A stretch of DNA of 64,000 nucleotides from Proteobacteria bacterium 005FR1. GTDB taxonomy: Bacteria > Pseudomonadota > Gammaproteobacteria > Pseudomonadales > Cellvibrionaceae. The notes beneath the pieces were generated by a model. It ran no database searches and had not been told where the DNA came from. It saw only the letters and a program-made list of their open reading frames with translations. Of this stretch, positions 47,575 through 59,248 are shown one piece after another. The translations under genes were made by a program, and so were the position numbers. Positions within the stretch are counted from its first letter, which is position 1. Each line of letters begins with the position of its first letter. Location: positions 1,387,637 to 1,451,636 of the forward strand of contig WACF01000001.1 of assembly GCA_026192395.1 (NCBI GenBank). The letters are read 5' to 3'.

Positions 47575-49632
47575 TCAATGAATATCGCGCCAATATTCGC
47601 GGTCAAGCAGGATCGCGAAGACCAGGAACGCCGCCAGGAACAGCAGAATGTAAACGCCGGTGTTCTTGCGCTCTTCCGCACCCGGGTCGGAAACGTATTC
47701 GAGGTAGTTTACCAGATCGTAGACCGCCTGCTGGAACTCCTCTTCGGTCATGCTCCCGGTGACTTCGCCGGTGGGAACCAGCTCACCACAGAAATCGACC
47801 GCCTCTTCGCCGGAATTGTCCAGAACCGCTTCCCCATGGGCACCCACCTTGGTACCTGGTGCGCATTCCAGCAGGCCCTGAAGTTCGACCATCACGTGGG
47901 GCATACCCACATTTTCGAACACCCGGTTATTCACTCCCACTGGACGTGCCTCGTCCTTGTAGAAGTTAAGCAGATAGGTATAGACCCACTCCGGTGAGCG
48001 CAGACGCGTTTCGAGGCTCAGATCCGGCGGCGGCGTACCAAACCAGGCCGCACCGTCTTCCCGGGTCATGGCGTTCGTCATCAGGTCACCGATTTTCTTG
48101 GCGTCGGGAACGATGGCCTCAGTCATGATCTCGGGCGGGATGCCGAGATCTTCGGCAACCCGCTTGTAGCGGGAATACTTCAGCGAATGACAAGCGTAGC
48201 AGTAGTTATCGAACCACTTGGCGCCGCGCTGCAGAGACTCCTTGTTGGACAGATCCGCTTTGAAGTCCTCGCAAGGGATGGTGCCGCAGTCGAATGCCGA
48301 CTCGGCGCCCACGGCCTTGAGCGGAACGAAGCTCAGTACTGCTACCAGGACCAGACCGCCCAGGGTCATCCATAACGGCAGACCTTTCATGCGCAGGCGC
48401 TCCGGCTCGGGGAAGGTTTTCTCCCGCGAAGTCCAGAAAGGCATGCCGATGAAATAGGCGAAGTACAGCAGAGTACAGAACTGCGCCAGCGCGGTACGAC
48501 CTTCAGTCGGCGCCTTCACACCGAGCACACCCAGGATGATAAACGCAGCGGCGAAAACCATCAGCGCAATGCGGCTAAACCAGCCCTTGTACCGAATTGA
48601 CTTCACCTTGCTCCGATCCAGCCAGGGCAATACGAACAGGATCGCAATCGCGGCAGCCATCACCATGAAGCCGAGGAACTTGGAGTTCAAAGGACCAATG
48701 TCGAAGTTGATCGCCCGCAGCATGGAGTAGAAAGGCGTGAAGTACCAAACCGGTGCGATGTGCTCAGGTGTCTTCAGGTTGTTCGCCGGTTCGAAGTTGG
48801 CGTATTCGATGAAGAAGCCGCCCATCTCCGGAGTGAAGAAGACGATGAAGCAGAACGCGAACAGGAAGACAATGACGCCCACCAGGTCGTGCATCGGCAG
48901 GTAGTATGGGAAGAAGGGTATACCATCCTTCGGAATACCGTTTTCATCCTTGTTCTTCTTGATCTCGACGCCGTCCGGGTTGTTTGAGCCCACTTCGTGC
49001 AGCGCAAGAATGTGCAGAAACACCAGCAGGATCAGCACGATCGGCAGCGCTACCACGTGAAGCGCAAAGAAGCGGTTCAGCGTGATACCGGAGATCAGGT
49101 AGTCACCACGAATCCACTGCACCAGACCTTCGCCAATGCCCGGGATGGCTCCAAACAGCGACACGATCACCTGCGCACCCCAGTAGGACATGTTGCCCCA
49201 GGGCAGGATGTAACCGAGGAAGGCTTCCGCCATCAGGGCCACGTAGATCGCCATACCGAAGATCCACAGCAGCTCGCGCGGTGCCCGGTAGGAACCGTAC
49301 ATCAGCCCGCGGAACATATGCAGATAAACCACGACAAAGAACGCCGATGCCCCGGTCGAATGCATATAGCGCAAGATATCGCCGTAGGGCACATCGCGCA
49401 TGATGTACTCCACCGACGCGAAGGCACCTTCCGAGGTGGGGACGTAGTTCATGGTCAGCCAGACACCGGTCAGCAGCTGATTGACCAACACGAGAAGCGA
49501 CAGAACGCCAAAGATGTACCAGAAGTTGAAGTTCTTGGGTGCGTAGTACTTCGCCATGTGCGTGTCCCACGCACGCTGGACGGGCAGACGATCGTCAATC
49601 CATACCCAAAAATCGGATAGCCACTTGGTCAT
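47575..49632 (-). CDS. Fused cytochrome b / cytochrome c1 of the bc1 complex
   Basis: One 685-aa frame encodes both redox subunits of ubiquinol–cytochrome c reductase. Residues 1–415 are cytochrome b: heme ligands H91, H105, H192 and H207, and PVWY (294–297) at the quinol site in place of PEWY. After a membrane segment and a signal-peptide-like stretch ending AVGA (about 441–443) comes cytochrome c1. It has CYACH heme attachment at 478–482, probable Met ligand M577 (GMPHVM) and a C-terminal anchor at 657–677. The layout resembles Bradyrhizobium FbcH, which is cleaved after synthesis; cleavage here is inferred. It overlaps petA by four bases. Confidence 0.93.
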   Translation of the reverse strand: MTKWLSDFWVWIDDRLPVQRAWDTHMAKYYAPKNFNFWYIFGVLSLLVLVNQLLTGVWLTMNYVPTSEGAFASVEYIMRDVPYGDILRYMHSTGASAFFVVVYLHMFRGLMYGSYRAPRELLWIFGMAIYVALMAEAFLGYILPWGNMSYWGAQVIVSLFGAIPGIGEGLVQWIRGDYLISGITLNRFFALHVVALPIVLILLVFLHILALHEVGSNNPDGVEIKKNKDENGIPKDGIPFFPYYLPMHDLVGVIVFLFAFCFIVFFTPEMGGFFIEYANFEPANNLKTPEHIAPVWYFTPFYSMLRAINFDIGPLNSKFLGFMVMAAAIAILFVLPWLDRSKVKSIRYKGWFSRIALMVFAAAFIILGVLGVKAPTEGRTALAQFCTLLYFAYFIGMPFWTSREKTFPEPERLRMKGLPLWMTLGGLVLVAVLSFVPLKAVGAESAFDCGTIPCEDFKADLSNKESLQRGAKWFDNYCYACHSLKYSRYKRVAEDLGIPPEIMTEAIVPDAKKIGDLMTNAMTREDGAAWFGTPPPDLSLETRLRSPEWVYTYLLNFYKDEARPVGVNNRVFENVGMPHVMVELQGLLECAPGTKVGAHGEAVLDNSGEEAVDFCGELVPTGEVTGSMTEEEFQQAVYDLVNYLEYVSDPGAEERKNTGVYILLFLAAFLVFAILLDREYWRDIH

Positions 49633-50237
49633 GCCGCTGCCCCCTCTGAATCCAAACCAATGACAAGCACGCTGTCACTTTCATAATAATAAGGAGGAAC
49701 TTCCAGGTTCGAAGGGGCCGGAACGCCTTTGAACACGCGTCCCGCCATATCGAACATCGAGCCATGACAAGGGCAGAAGAAGCCGCCGTACCACTCGTCG
49801 CGATCAGTAGGATGATTCACATCCCAGTACTGCGGTACGCAACCAAGGTGAGTACAGATCGCCTTGAAAACCATGATCTGCGGGTGCTCATCGCGCGCGC
49901 GGATTGGGTTCTGAGCATAGGCGGGCTGCTGATCCGGGTATTCGGTTGATTCAGGGTCAGCGACTTGGCCAGTCAGTTTGCGAATGCCTTCGAGGGTCTG
50001 TTCCGAACGGCGCACGATGAAAATCGGGAAGCCTCGCCATTCAACGCTCAGCATTGAATCGGGCTCCAGATTGGCGATGTTCACTTTAACCGGCGCCCCG
50101 GCGGCTTCCGCCTTGGCGCTCGGGTTCCAGGACCCGATAAACGGTACGGCGGCACCGACGACCCCAACTGCACCCACCACGGTGGTGGACACTGTCAGGA
50201 ATCGACGCCGTTGTACGTTGACTCCGTCATTGCTCAT
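49629..50237 (-). CDS. petA: Ubiquinol-cytochrome c reductase iron-sulfur (Rieske) subunit
   Basis: Moves electrons from quinol to cytochrome c1. The 202-aa protein has an N-terminal twin-arginine signal/anchor ([20 protein letters not shown]). The Rieske motifs are CTHLGC (C128, H130, C133) and CPCHGS (C155, C157, H158). The start at 50237 has GGGAGAAAG upstream; the open frame extends 27 codons further without family similarity. First gene of the petA–cytochrome b/c1 unit. Confidence 0.96.
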   Translation of the reverse strand: MSNDGVNVQRRRFLTVSTTVVGAVGVVGAAVPFIGSWNPSAKAEAAGAPVKVNIANLEPDSMLSVEWRGFPIFIVRRSEQTLEGIRKLTGQVADPESTEYPDQQPAYAQNPIRARDEHPQIMVFKAICTHLGCVPQYWDVNHPTDRDEWYGGFFCPCHGSMFDMAGRVFKGVPAPSNLEVPPYYYESDSVLVIGLDSEGAAA

Positions 50238-50400
50238 GACGTCTTTCTCCCAATTACAGCGATAGATGGAAATGGTGCGTGGACTGTTCGCAAAGTTCGG
50301 TAACAGTTCACTAGGCATTCACGGAAACAGCTTCTGAACCGGACGGCAGAAGAAAACCCCGGAAGAATTACCCTGAGTGGCGCCCCAAAAAAACCGCAAC

Positions 50401-50429
50401 ATGGTAAAGAAATTGCCTCTTGCTGACAA
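50401..50429 (-). promoter_or_regulatory. Putative sigma-70 promoter of the bc1 operon
   Basis: On the minus strand, TTGTCA (50424–50429) and TACCAT (50401–50406) are separated by exactly 17 bases, about 165 bp upstream of petA. The 393-bp gap between rpsI and petA holds this, the rpsI terminator and nothing else I recognise. Seen by eye only. Confidence 0.5.
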
Positions 50430-50540
50430 TAAAAGATGCCAATTAAAAGCAGTTCCCTGGGGCCGGAGCGCTTCTCAGACAGGCACTCGGCGGTGAGTAA
50501 ATCCTAAGTCAAAGCCCGCATAGCGGCAGGCGATGCCCAT

Positions 50541-50582
50541 AAAAAAACGCCCAGGCCAGCAAAGTAGCATGAGCGTTTTTTT
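50541..50582 (-). terminator. Intrinsic terminator of rplM–rpsI
   Basis: AAAAAAACGC (50541–50550) pairs with GCGTTTTTTT (50573–50582) around a 22-base loop. It gives a T-tract after the stem on both strands and lies 48 bp downstream of the rpsI stop. The A/T runs belong to the stem, so efficiency is uncertain. Confidence 0.65.
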
Positions 50583-50630
50583 GTAGCCGGCCGCCAGGCA
50601 GCCGGCGCTTGTAGCTCAGAAGCGGAAGAA

Positions 50631-51023
50631 TTAGCGCTTGGAGAACTGCGGACGCTTACGCGCCTTGCGCAGACCTACCTTCTTACGCTCTACCTCGCGA
50701 GCGTCGCGGGTAACGTAACCGGCGCCACGAAGAGCGGGTCGCAGGCTTTCATCGTAATCCATCAGCGCGCGGGTCAAACCGTGGCGAATCGCACCGGCCT
50801 GACCGAAGCTGCCGCCGCCGCGAACAGTGATCTTGATATCGAATTTGTCGGTCATATCAACCAGCTCGAGCGGCTGACGGACGATCATGCGAGCAACTTC
50901 ACGGCCGAAATACTCGTCCAGGGTGCGACCATTGACAGAGATATTGCCCTGGCCCTGGGCGATGAATACCCGGGCAGTAGATGTTTTGCGACGACCGGTA
51001 CCGTAGTTTTGAGTGTCAGCCAT
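50631..51023 (-). CDS. rpsI: 30S ribosomal protein S9
   Basis: The 130-aa S9 protein of the small subunit head, whose tail contacts P-site tRNA. It has [14 protein letters not shown] at the N-terminus, [19 protein letters not shown] centrally, and the basic C-terminal tail ending KRPQFSKR. 61 bp downstream of rplM, the universal pairing. Confidence 0.98.
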   Translation of the reverse strand: MADTQNYGTGRRKTSTARVFIAQGQGNISVNGRTLDEYFGREVARMIVRQPLELVDMTDKFDIKITVRGGGSFGQAGAIRHGLTRALMDYDESLRPALRGAGYVTRDAREVERKKVGLRKARKRPQFSKR

Positions 51024-51084
51024 AAGAAGCCTGTTGTTGAAATTTAATGACCAGATTCAATCGAGCCCTGAAGGAGCTCACGTA

Positions 51085-51513
51085 TTAGATGTTCAGTTCC
51101 TGGGGCTGCTGAGCTGCATGCGGATGTTCGCTGCCCGCGTAGATCTTCAGCTTCTTGAACATTGCCCGACCCAGGGGACCACGAGGCAGCATGCCTTTCA
51201 CAGCCGACTCGATGGTGCGCTCAGGGGCCTTTTCCATCAACTGGGTGAAGTTGACGGATTTGATACCACCGGGGAAACCGCTGTGGCGGTAATACATCTT
51301 GTCACGCGCCTTGTTGCCGGTAACGCGTACCTGAGAGGCGTTGATAACCACGATGTAATCACCGGTATCCACGTGGGGAGTGAACTCGGGCTTATGCTTG
51401 CCGCGCAGTCGGGAGGCAATTTCTGCAGCCATGCGGCCCAGAGTTTTTCCTGCGGCATCAATGACATACCAGTCCCGCTTGACCGTCTCGGGCTTAGCAC
51501 TGATTGTTTTCAT
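51085..51513 (-). CDS. rplM: 50S ribosomal protein L13
   Basis: The 142-aa L13 protein, an early assembly protein of the large subunit. Motifs are [39 protein letters not shown] and [30 protein letters not shown]. First gene of rplM–rpsI, with a candidate promoter at 51580–51608. Confidence 0.98.
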   Translation of the reverse strand: MKTISAKPETVKRDWYVIDAAGKTLGRMAAEIASRLRGKHKPEFTPHVDTGDYIVVINASQVRVTGNKARDKMYYRHSGFPGGIKSVNFTQLMEKAPERTIESAVKGMLPRGPLGRAMFKKLKIYAGSEHPHAAQQPQELNI

Positions 51514-51579
51514 GAAAATCCTGCCTTAACAATGAGGAATTCCCGTCCCAACGAGGGGCCTTCCCAGAAAAGAGCGCGA

Positions 51580-51608
51580 ATACTACATAAGGGCTGGGCG
51601 CATTTCAA
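51580..51608 (-). promoter_or_regulatory. Putative sigma-70 promoter of rplM–rpsI
   Basis: On the minus strand, TTGAAA (51603–51608) and TAGTAT (51580–51585) have a 17-base spacer, about 67 bp before the rplM start. It lies between rplM and the 3' end of zapE, where a promoter for the ribosomal operon is expected. Confidence 0.6.
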
Positions 51609-51636
51609 GGACTAAATCGACGCAGCCAGACTGCCT

Positions 51637-52761
51637 TCATGCCTTGTGAGGCCGCGCCAGGTACTCATGACTCTGCATCTCCAGAAGCCGGCTCTGGGTC
51701 CGCTCGAATTCGAAGCAGAGCCTCCCTCCCCCATACAGAGAATCCAGCGGTCGGGCCGCCGAAAGCACCAGTTTCACGTTGCGATCATAGAACTCGTCAA
51801 CAAGGTTGATGAAGCGTCGCGCCTGATCGTCAATCACCGGGGTGAATTCCGGGACGTTGGAAATGAGCACAGCATGATACTCGCGAGCCACTTCGATGTA
51901 ATCATTTTGCGATCGAGGCCCGTCGCAGATGGCCGGAAAATCGAACCAGACAACGTCTTCAGTGACCCGCCGCGCCCGAATCGGGCGGCCTTCGATCTCC
52001 AGGGCCACATCCTCGCGCACCGTCGTCTGCTCCGGGGCCAGGCTTGAAAAACTTCGCTGCAGGCTCTGGTCCGCCTGCTCGTCCAGCGGGCAATGGTAAA
52101 GCTCGGCACGCTCCAGCGCCCGCAGCCGGTAATCCACCGGGCTGTCCATATGGACCACTTTGGTGTAGCGCTTCAGCAGCGCTATCGCCGGCAGAAAGCG
52201 CTCCCGTTGCAAGCCGTCTTTATAGAGCTGGTCGGGCACGATATTGGAGGTTGTCACCAGGCTCACGCCGCGTCGAAACAGGGCGTCCAGCAGGTTACCA
52301 AGGATCATGGCATCCGTAATGTCGGACACGAAGAATTCGTCGAAGCAGATGATGCGCGCTTCCCTGCTCAGCCGGTCCGCTACCTGCTCCAGCGGATCTG
52401 ATTGCCCTGCCAGCGACTTGAGTTCCTGGTGAATGCGCCGCATGAAACGGTGAAAATGGGCCCGCATCTTGGCTTCGAAAGGCAGGCTTTCATAAAAGAT
52501 ATCCATGAGGTAGGTCTTGCCGCGACCCACACCACCCCAGAGATAAAGCCCCGGTTCGGGCTCCTGCTGGTCGCTGCCAAACAGTCCGCGCAAGCGCTTG
52601 AACAGGGGCCTGCGTGTCCGAGTGTAGCGGACAACCAGCCGGTCATATAAGTCCTGCAGGTGATCGACAACCGCCTCCTGAGCCGGGTCGTGGGCGAATC
52701 CTGGCTGCTGCAGGTCGCTCAGGTAGCGCTGCTTTGGCGTGCTGGGAACTGCTTCGTTCAT
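51637..52761 (-). CDS. zapE: Cell division ATPase ZapE (AFG1 family)
   Basis: A 374-aa P-loop ATPase that acts on the FtsZ ring in E. coli; related to mitochondrial AFG1. Walker A is GGVGRGKT (76–83), Walker B IICFDEFFVSDI, and the family segments VTTSNIVPDQLYKDGLQRERFLPAI and FDFPAICDGPRSQNDYIEVA are present. Divergent from zapG, as in other gammaproteobacteria. Confidence 0.95.
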   Translation of the reverse strand: MNEAVPSTPKQRYLSDLQQPGFAHDPAQEAVVDHLQDLYDRLVVRYTRTRRPLFKRLRGLFGSDQQEPEPGLYLWGGVGRGKTYLMDIFYESLPFEAKMRAHFHRFMRRIHQELKSLAGQSDPLEQVADRLSREARIICFDEFFVSDITDAMILGNLLDALFRRGVSLVTTSNIVPDQLYKDGLQRERFLPAIALLKRYTKVVHMDSPVDYRLRALERAELYHCPLDEQADQSLQRSFSSLAPEQTTVREDVALEIEGRPIRARRVTEDVVWFDFPAICDGPRSQNDYIEVAREYHAVLISNVPEFTPVIDDQARRFINLVDEFYDRNVKLVLSAARPLDSLYGGGRLCFEFERTQSRLLEMQSHEYLARPHKA

Positions 52762-52990
52762 CAGGATATCGACTGCTCCGGCTGGGCCGACAGGAAAAGG
52801 CCCGCCACTTTACTGCCCACCTCTGTTCCGGGCAAGAGCCCTGGCCACCCGCAAATGTTGGCGCCCTTATCTTCTCTAGCGGGCGAAATCATTGAATTCC
52901 ACCCAAACAGACCACAAGTACCTTCCCGGAGCTGTACAATGCCGCGCCCTGGTTCATACACCACAGCGGCCGTCCCACCAAGAGGTACCC

Positions 52991-53452
52991 ATGATCTCGA
53001 CCACTTCCGCAGTTCTCATTGCCTTATTCGCTCTCGCAATCGGAGGGGTGGCTGGCGCCCTGCTGTGGCGACACCTGGGACCCCATCAGAATCGCAGCCG
53101 CGATCTGGAGAAGCGACTCGCGGAGGCTGAACGCCGGCTTGGTGACTACCAGGCGGAGGTGACTGACCACTTTGTGGAAACCTCGCGCCGGGTCAACCAG
53201 TTGACCCGGAATTACAAGGAGGTACACGAATACCTCGCCAGCAGCGCCATGCGACTGACCAACCCCGCGGTCGGTCAGGAACTGCGCGCAGCGGCGCAGA
53301 TAAGCTGGAGCGATAATCAGTCGAATGGGGAGACCGAAGAGGATCGCCAGGAATTCGTGGAGGAAGTGTCTGCAACGGATGAACACGGATACCAGCAGAA
53401 TGACGCCGAGCCAGGCGATGGTGACGCCGGGGTACGGAAGGAGTCCCGATAA
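52991..53452 (+). CDS. zapG: Z-ring associated membrane protein ZapG (DUF1043, YhcB)
   Basis: A 153-aa protein with one N-terminal membrane helix (about 6–26), then a coiled coil (NRSRDLEKRLAEAERRLGDYQAEV), the conserved HFVETSRRVNQLTRNYKEVHEYLASSA segment and an acidic disordered tail. YhcB/ZapG links cell division with envelope growth. The ATG at 52991 gives the natural membrane start. It lies between zapE and degS. Confidence 0.9.
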   Translation: MISTTSAVLIALFALAIGGVAGALLWRHLGPHQNRSRDLEKRLAEAERRLGDYQAEVTDHFVETSRRVNQLTRNYKEVHEYLASSAMRLTNPAVGQELRAAAQISWSDNQSNGETEEDRQEFVEEVSATDEHGYQQNDAEPGDGDAGVRKESR

Positions 53453-53464
53453 GAACCATTTCCA

Positions 53465-53498
53465 GAGAGACCCGCCTGGAGCAGGCAGGCTATCTCTC
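53465..53498 (+). terminator. Two-part hairpin downstream of zapG
   Basis: GAGAGA (53465–53470) pairs with TCTCTC (53493–53498), and within it GCCTG (53474–53478) pairs with CAGGC (53482–53486). It starts 13 bases after the zapG stop and ends before the degS promoter. No T-tract, so function is uncertain. Confidence 0.35.
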
Positions 53499-53514
53499 CA
53501 ATAGCGTGGGCAAA

Positions 53515-53543
53515 TTGGGTCCGCGGACTCATTGCCGTATAAT
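53515..53543 (+). promoter_or_regulatory. Putative promoter of degS
   Basis: A perfect TATAAT (53538–53543) lies 17 bases after TTGGGT (53515–53520), about 46 bp before the degS start. A second TATAAT at 53552–53557 lacks a matching -35, but the two boxes together make this a strong candidate promoter region. Confidence 0.6.
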
Positions 53544-53588
53544 CAGTCAGGTATAATCGATGTTCACCAGTCCGCTTCGGAGCAAATC

Positions 53589-54758
53589 GTGACCTTCAAA
53601 CGGTTACTCAACTATGCCGGGTGGCCCGCAGCGACGGGCCTGCTTGCCGCGTTGCTGCTCTTGGCCTTCATGCCCCGCTTCGGCCCGAATGCAGTGGAAG
53701 GAGTCGGGGGCATGGATCAGGCATTCGGTTTCAACCATCTTAGTCCCGTCGGCAATGAATGGGCGGGCCCCGTCTCCTATGCGGCGGCGGTACGCCGCGC
53801 TGCGCCAGCGGTAGTTAACATCTATACCAGCCGTCTCTCCAACAACCGCAACCCGCTGTTCGATGACCCGATCATTCGCGAGCTGTTCAATTTCGCTGAT
53901 CGCCCTCAACAGCAGCAAATGCTCACTATTCTCGGCTCCGGAGTGATTGTCAGCGAAAAGGGATACGTCCTCACCAACAATCACGTCATCAACGGGGCGG
54001 AAGAAATCATCGTCCAGCTTCACGACGGGCGCGAAGCCCGAGCCACCGCCATCGGCGCTCATGCGGACAGCGATCTCGCGGTCCTGAAGATCGATCTCGA
54101 CAAGCTTACCGCCATTAACATCGGCATTCCCGAACAGGCTCAGGTTGGTGACGTGGTGCTGGCCATCGGCAACCCCTTCGGCGTCGGCCAATCCGTCAGC
54201 CAGGGCATCATCAGCGCCACCAGCCGTCTGAGCAAGACGCAGCAAGGTTTGCAGAGCTTCATCCAGACGGATGCCGCGATCAATCCCGGCAACTCCGGCG
54301 GGGCGCTGGTAGATGTGTATGGCAACCTGCTGGGAATCAATACCGCGATCGTGGGCGGGAATCAGACTGGCAATTCAGTGGGAATTGGTTTCGCCATCCC
54401 CGCCACGGTGGCGATGAATGCGCTACAGGACATCATTGAGTACAGCCAGACGGTTCGCGGCTATCTGGGTGTATCGGTCGGCGCCCTCACGCCGCGACTC
54501 GCCAAATCGCTGAACCTGAGCTTCACCTCGGGCTTCGTGATCTACGAGATTGATTCAAACAGCCCCGCATTCCGCGCAGGCTTGCTGCCCGGCGATGTCA
54601 TTACGCGAGTCAATGATCAGGTCTTCCAGGACGGCACTCTGATCGCAACCGAAATCAGCAGCGCCAAGCCGGGCGATTCCGTGGAAATCGAAATCTGGCG
54701 ACGCGGCCAACCGCAGGTCATTCGCGTCACAGTCGGCGTTGCCTCGAAGGTAGGATAA
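53589..54758 (+). CDS. degS: Periplasmic site-1 serine protease DegS/AlgW
   Basis: An inner-membrane-anchored trypsin-like protease that senses unfolded outer membrane proteins and starts cleavage of the anti-sigma-E factor. The 389-aa product has an N-terminal anchor (about 10–30). The catalytic triad is H132 (LTNNHVI), D162 (ADSDLAVL) and S236 (NPGNSGGAL), and a single PDZ domain (about 285–385) separates DegS/AlgW from two-PDZ DegP/DegQ. The start is GTG at 53589, with GGAG six bases upstream; a longer frame to 53532 exists. Confidence 0.93.
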   Translation: MTFKRLLNYAGWPAATGLLAALLLLAFMPRFGPNAVEGVGGMDQAFGFNHLSPVGNEWAGPVSYAAAVRRAAPAVVNIYTSRLSNNRNPLFDDPIIRELFNFADRPQQQQMLTILGSGVIVSEKGYVLTNNHVINGAEEIIVQLHDGREARATAIGAHADSDLAVLKIDLDKLTAINIGIPEQAQVGDVVLAIGNPFGVGQSVSQGIISATSRLSKTQQGLQSFIQTDAAINPGNSGGALVDVYGNLLGINTAIVGGNQTGNSVGIGFAIPATVAMNALQDIIEYSQTVRGYLGVSVGALTPRLAKSLNLSFTSGFVIYEIDSNSPAFRAGLLPGDVITRVNDQVFQDGTLIATEISSAKPGDSVEIEIWRRGQPQVIRVTVGVASKVG

Positions 54759-54764
54759 GGCACA

Positions 54765-54840
54765 GCCTCCAGTCTCCAGTCTCTGGTCTCTAGTCTCGAG
54801 AACAGCATCGACCGAACTTCTCTCGCGCCTGGCTGGCGAC
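54765..54840. repeat. Heptad array between convergent degS and hisD
   Basis: The left arm has five units in phase: GCCTCCA, GTCTCCA, GTCTCTG, GTCTCTA, GTCTCGA (54765–54799), starting six bases after the degS stop. The right arm is short: one TGGCGAC (54834–54840) with a partial TGGC before it, touching the hisD stop. It is the mirror image of the array at 46241–46316. Confidence 0.82.
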
Positions 54841-56150
54841 TATTTTTCTATCCTGTACTCCGCCGAACGAGCATGCGCCTCCAGCGACTCGCTGCGCGCG
54901 AGCACCGAGGCCACTTTGCCGAGTTCCGAGGCAGCTTTCGGCGAACAGTGGATGATAGAAGAACGCTTCTGGAAATCGTAGACACCCAGCGGCGATGAGA
55001 AACGCGCGGTGCCGGAAGTCGGCAGCACATGATTGGGACCAGCACAGTAGTCGCCGAGCGCTTCGGCCGTATGACGGCCGAGGAAGATAGCGCCCGCGTG
55101 GCGAACGCCTGGCAGCAACTCCTCCGGATTCTCTACCGACAACTCCAGGTGCTCCGGCGCAATGCGGTTGTTGATCTCAACCGCCTGCTCCAGCGAGTCG
55201 CTTTGAATAAGCGCACCGCGAGCTTGCAGGGACTGACGGGCAATGGACTCACGGGAGAGCGTCGGGACCAGTTTTTCCAGACTATTACTGACCGCCTGCA
55301 AGAAGTCCCCATCTGGCGAAATCAAGATCGACTGGGCGTTTTCGTCGTGCTCCGCCTGCGAGCATAAATCCATCGCAATCCAGTCGGGATCAGTTTTGCC
55401 ATCGCAAATAATCAAAATCTCCGAGGGCCCTGCAATCATGTCGATAGCCACCTTGCCGAAGACCTGGCGTTTGGCAGCTGCCACAAAAACGTTTCCCGGA
55501 CCGACGATCTTGTCGACAGCCGGCACGGTCTCGGTACCGTAAGCCAGCGCTGCAACAGCCTGGGCGCCGCCGATGGTCAGGACCTTGTCGATGCCCGCAA
55601 CGGCAGCGGCCGCCAGCACCATTTCGTTGACGACACCGTCCGGGGTGGGCGAAACCATTACGACCTCACCAACGCCAGCGACTTGGGCCGGTAGCGCATT
55701 CATCAGCACCGAGGAGGGATAACTGGCTTTTCCTCCGGGCACATAGAGACCCACGCGGTCCATGGGTGTAATGCGCTGCCCCAGCACCGAGCCATCGTCA
55801 TCGGTATATTGCCAGGACTCCGCGAGCTGGTGACGATGGTAGTCGCTGACCCGCCGGGCGGCTGTCTGTAGTGCGTGTCTCTGCTCGACCGAGATAGTTT
55901 CAAGCGCAGCGTGCAGCCGCTCACGACCGATAACCAGCTCGGAGAAGCTCTTCACGTCGAGGCGATCGAAGCGGTTACTGTATTCAACGACAGCCGCGTC
56001 GCCGCGCTTGCGAACGTCGGCAATGATCTGACGAACGCTTTCATCCACGGCAGCTTCAGCGGCATCCTCGAAGGCGAGCAGCTTGTCGAGACGAGCGTCG
56101 AAATCGGCTTCGGCAGCGTTGATTCGGTTGATGATCGGCTTGTCGGCCAT
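54840..56150 (-). CDS. hisD: Histidinol dehydrogenase
   Basis: Catalyses the last two oxidations to L-histidine using NAD+ and zinc. The 436-aa protein has [52 protein letters not shown], the zinc/catalytic segment [13 protein letters not shown], and [25 protein letters not shown]. It lies 51 bp downstream of hisG. The C-terminus ends in SAEYRIEK. Confidence 0.96.
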   Translation of the reverse strand: MADKPIINRINAAEADFDARLDKLLAFEDAAEAAVDESVRQIIADVRKRGDAAVVEYSNRFDRLDVKSFSELVIGRERLHAALETISVEQRHALQTAARRVSDYHRHQLAESWQYTDDDGSVLGQRITPMDRVGLYVPGGKASYPSSVLMNALPAQVAGVGEVVMVSPTPDGVVNEMVLAAAAVAGIDKVLTIGGAQAVAALAYGTETVPAVDKIVGPGNVFVAAAKRQVFGKVAIDMIAGPSEILIICDGKTDPDWIAMDLCSQAEHDENAQSILISPDGDFLQAVSNSLEKLVPTLSRESIARQSLQARGALIQSDSLEQAVEINNRIAPEHLELSVENPEELLPGVRHAGAIFLGRHTAEALGDYCAGPNHVLPTSGTARFSSPLGVYDFQKRSSIIHCSPKAASELGKVASVLARSESLEAHARSAEYRIEK

Positions 56151-56201
56151 GGCTATTTTCCGATGACTGGAATTTTCAGAGAAGTGCCGGATGCGGGATT
56201 G

Positions 56202-56828
56202 TCAAACCACCGCTTTGGCGAAGTCGTCCAGCAGGGACTGAATATGGGCGTGCTTCATCTTCATTGAAGCTTTGTTGACGATGACCCGCGAGCTCACGTC
56301 GGCGATGTGCTCACGAGGCTCAAGGCCATTGGCCAGCAGCGTGTTACCGGTATCGACGATATCGACGATCTCGTCGGCGAGATTCATGATTGGCGCCAGC
56401 TCCATTGCACCATACAGCTTGATGATATCTGCTTGGCGGCCCTGACTGGCGTAGTATTGCTTGGCAATATTGACGAACTTGGTGGCCACCTTGATGCGAC
56501 CACTGGGCGTGGACTGCCCTTTCAAGCCGGCCGTCATCAACCGACAACGGGCAATACCCAGATCCAAAGGCTCGTAGATACCGCGACCACCGTGCTCAAG
56601 AAGCATATCCTTGCCGGCCACACCCATATCCGCCGCCCCGAATTCCACGTAGGTGGATACGTCGCTGCCGCGCAGGACCAGCAATTGGACCTGAGGCTGA
56701 TTGGTCTTGAAGATCAGCTTGCGACTCTTCTTGATATCCTCGGCAGGCTCGATGCCAGCCGCGGCGAGAATCGGCAGTGTTTCTTCGAGTATGCGACCCT
56801 TGGTCAGGGCAATGGTGATTGTATTCAT
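56202..56828 (-). CDS. hisG: ATP phosphoribosyltransferase, short form (HisGs)
   Basis: Joins ATP and PRPP in the first step of histidine synthesis. At 208 aa it is the short form, lacking the C-terminal regulatory domain of the roughly 300-aa enzyme, so by family knowledge it requires a HisZ subunit, not encoded in this window. Motifs include [32 protein letters not shown] and the PRPP loop [17 protein letters not shown]. Confidence 0.95.
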   Translation of the reverse strand: MNTITIALTKGRILEETLPILAAAGIEPAEDIKKSRKLIFKTNQPQVQLLVLRGSDVSTYVEFGAADMGVAGKDMLLEHGGRGIYEPLDLGIARCRLMTAGLKGQSTPSGRIKVATKFVNIAKQYYASQGRQADIIKLYGAMELAPIMNLADEIVDIVDTGNTLLANGLEPREHIADVSSRVIVNKASMKMKHAHIQSLLDDFAKAVV

Positions 56829-56846
56829 TTCGATGCAGCTTCACTT

Positions 56847-56922
56847 GTGAGATGTAAGACGCAAGATGTGAGTTGAAACGACGGCGCCGCGCCTTATCTC
56901 ACCCTCACATCTTCCGTTTTAC
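56847..56922. repeat. Paired inverted heptad array (4 + 4 units) between hisG and murA
   Basis: The left arm is GTGAGAT, GTAAGAC, GCAAGAT, GTGAGTT (56847–56874). After a 21-bp centre comes the inverted right arm, ATCTCAC, CCTCAC, ATCTTCC, GTTTTAC (56896–56922), with one unit six bases long. It ends two bases before the murA stop codon. Same orientation order as the array at 16139–16370 (GTGAGAT first). Confidence 0.8.
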
Positions 56923-56924
56923 AC

Positions 56925-58464
<1,540 letters not shown>

Positions 58465-58572
58465 CTTGGCCTCTTATTTCTGAGTTTCGTCGGGCGCAAT
58501 AGTGTAGCGCAGATCAGCGCATGACACACGGGAAGAAGGAGGGAATGGGACGGGATTCACTGGGGTGGAGGA

Positions 58573-58594
58573 ACCCGGGGACCGAAGCCCCCGG
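58573..58594 (-). terminator. GC-rich hairpin downstream of mlaC
   Basis: ACCCGGGG (58573–58580) pairs with CCCCCGGT (58587–58594) around a short ACCGAA-like loop, 13 bases after the mlaC stop. No T-tract follows, so termination is only possible. It separates mlaC from ibaG. Confidence 0.4.
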
Positions 58595-58606
58595 TGACTC
58601 GTACAA

Positions 58607-59248
58607 TCAAACCGCCCAGTTGTGAATTGCGGCTTCGACACTGCCATGCTGTCTTACGGCGTTTTCGAATTGACCGCGGAAGGCCTTACCAAGGTTGATA
58701 CCGTTGAGAATCATGTTGGTCACCTTCCACTCACCTTCGCGATTCAATTTGGTGGTAAAAGCCAGCCGATGGGTCACATCGCCGTTGCTGACGTTCAGCC
58801 AGACTCCGACGGTACGCTGACCGCTGACGTCCTCCTCGGGTGGAACCACGCTGATATCGTAGTCACCGTATCCGGCGAGACCTTTGGCATAGGTGTTTAC
58901 CAGGCTCTGCTGGAATTTGTCGGCAAACTGTTCGCGCTGCTCGGGGCTCGCTTCGCTAGCGTACTGCCCCATAACGCCACGGGCGATGTAATCGAAGTCG
59001 ACGACAGGCACCAGTACGTCCTTGATTGCTTTGACATAGTTTTCCTGCCCACCTTTCCGTTCCAGCTCCTCTTTGCTTCGGATGACTGAAACCAGTTCAT
59101 CCTTCACTTGCCGGGCAAATTCGTGGGCTGACTGCTCAGGAGACTGGGCGACGGCCTGCCCCTGCAAGAGAAACAAGGCCAGCACGGCAGCGAAACTGAC
59201 GATCGTCCGCTGAACCCACTGGCTGAAATTCGGTTGCGATTTGCGCAT
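58607..59248 (-). CDS. mlaC: Phospholipid-binding protein MlaC (orphan at this locus)
   Basis: A periplasmic carrier that shuttles phospholipids between the outer membrane MlaA complex and the inner membrane MlaFEDB transporter. The 213-aa protein has a signal peptide (VSFAAVLALFLLQGQAVAQ) and the MlaC core (YVKAIKDVLVPVVDFDYIARGVMGQY, FADKFQQSLVNTYAKGLAGY, GEWKVTNMILNGINLGKAFRGQFE). AGGAGTTGATA supports the start at 59248. The usual mlaF, mlaE and mlaD upstream and mlaB downstream are absent: yrbG is divergent immediately upstream. Confidence 0.93.
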   Translation of the reverse strand: MRKSQPNFSQWVQRTIVSFAAVLALFLLQGQAVAQSPEQSAHEFARQVKDELVSVIRSKEELERKGGQENYVKAIKDVLVPVVDFDYIARGVMGQYASEASPEQREQFADKFQQSLVNTYAKGLAGYGDYDISVVPPEEDVSGQRTVGVWLNVSNGDVTHRLAFTTKLNREGEWKVTNMILNGINLGKAFRGQFENAVRQHGSVEAAIHNWAV

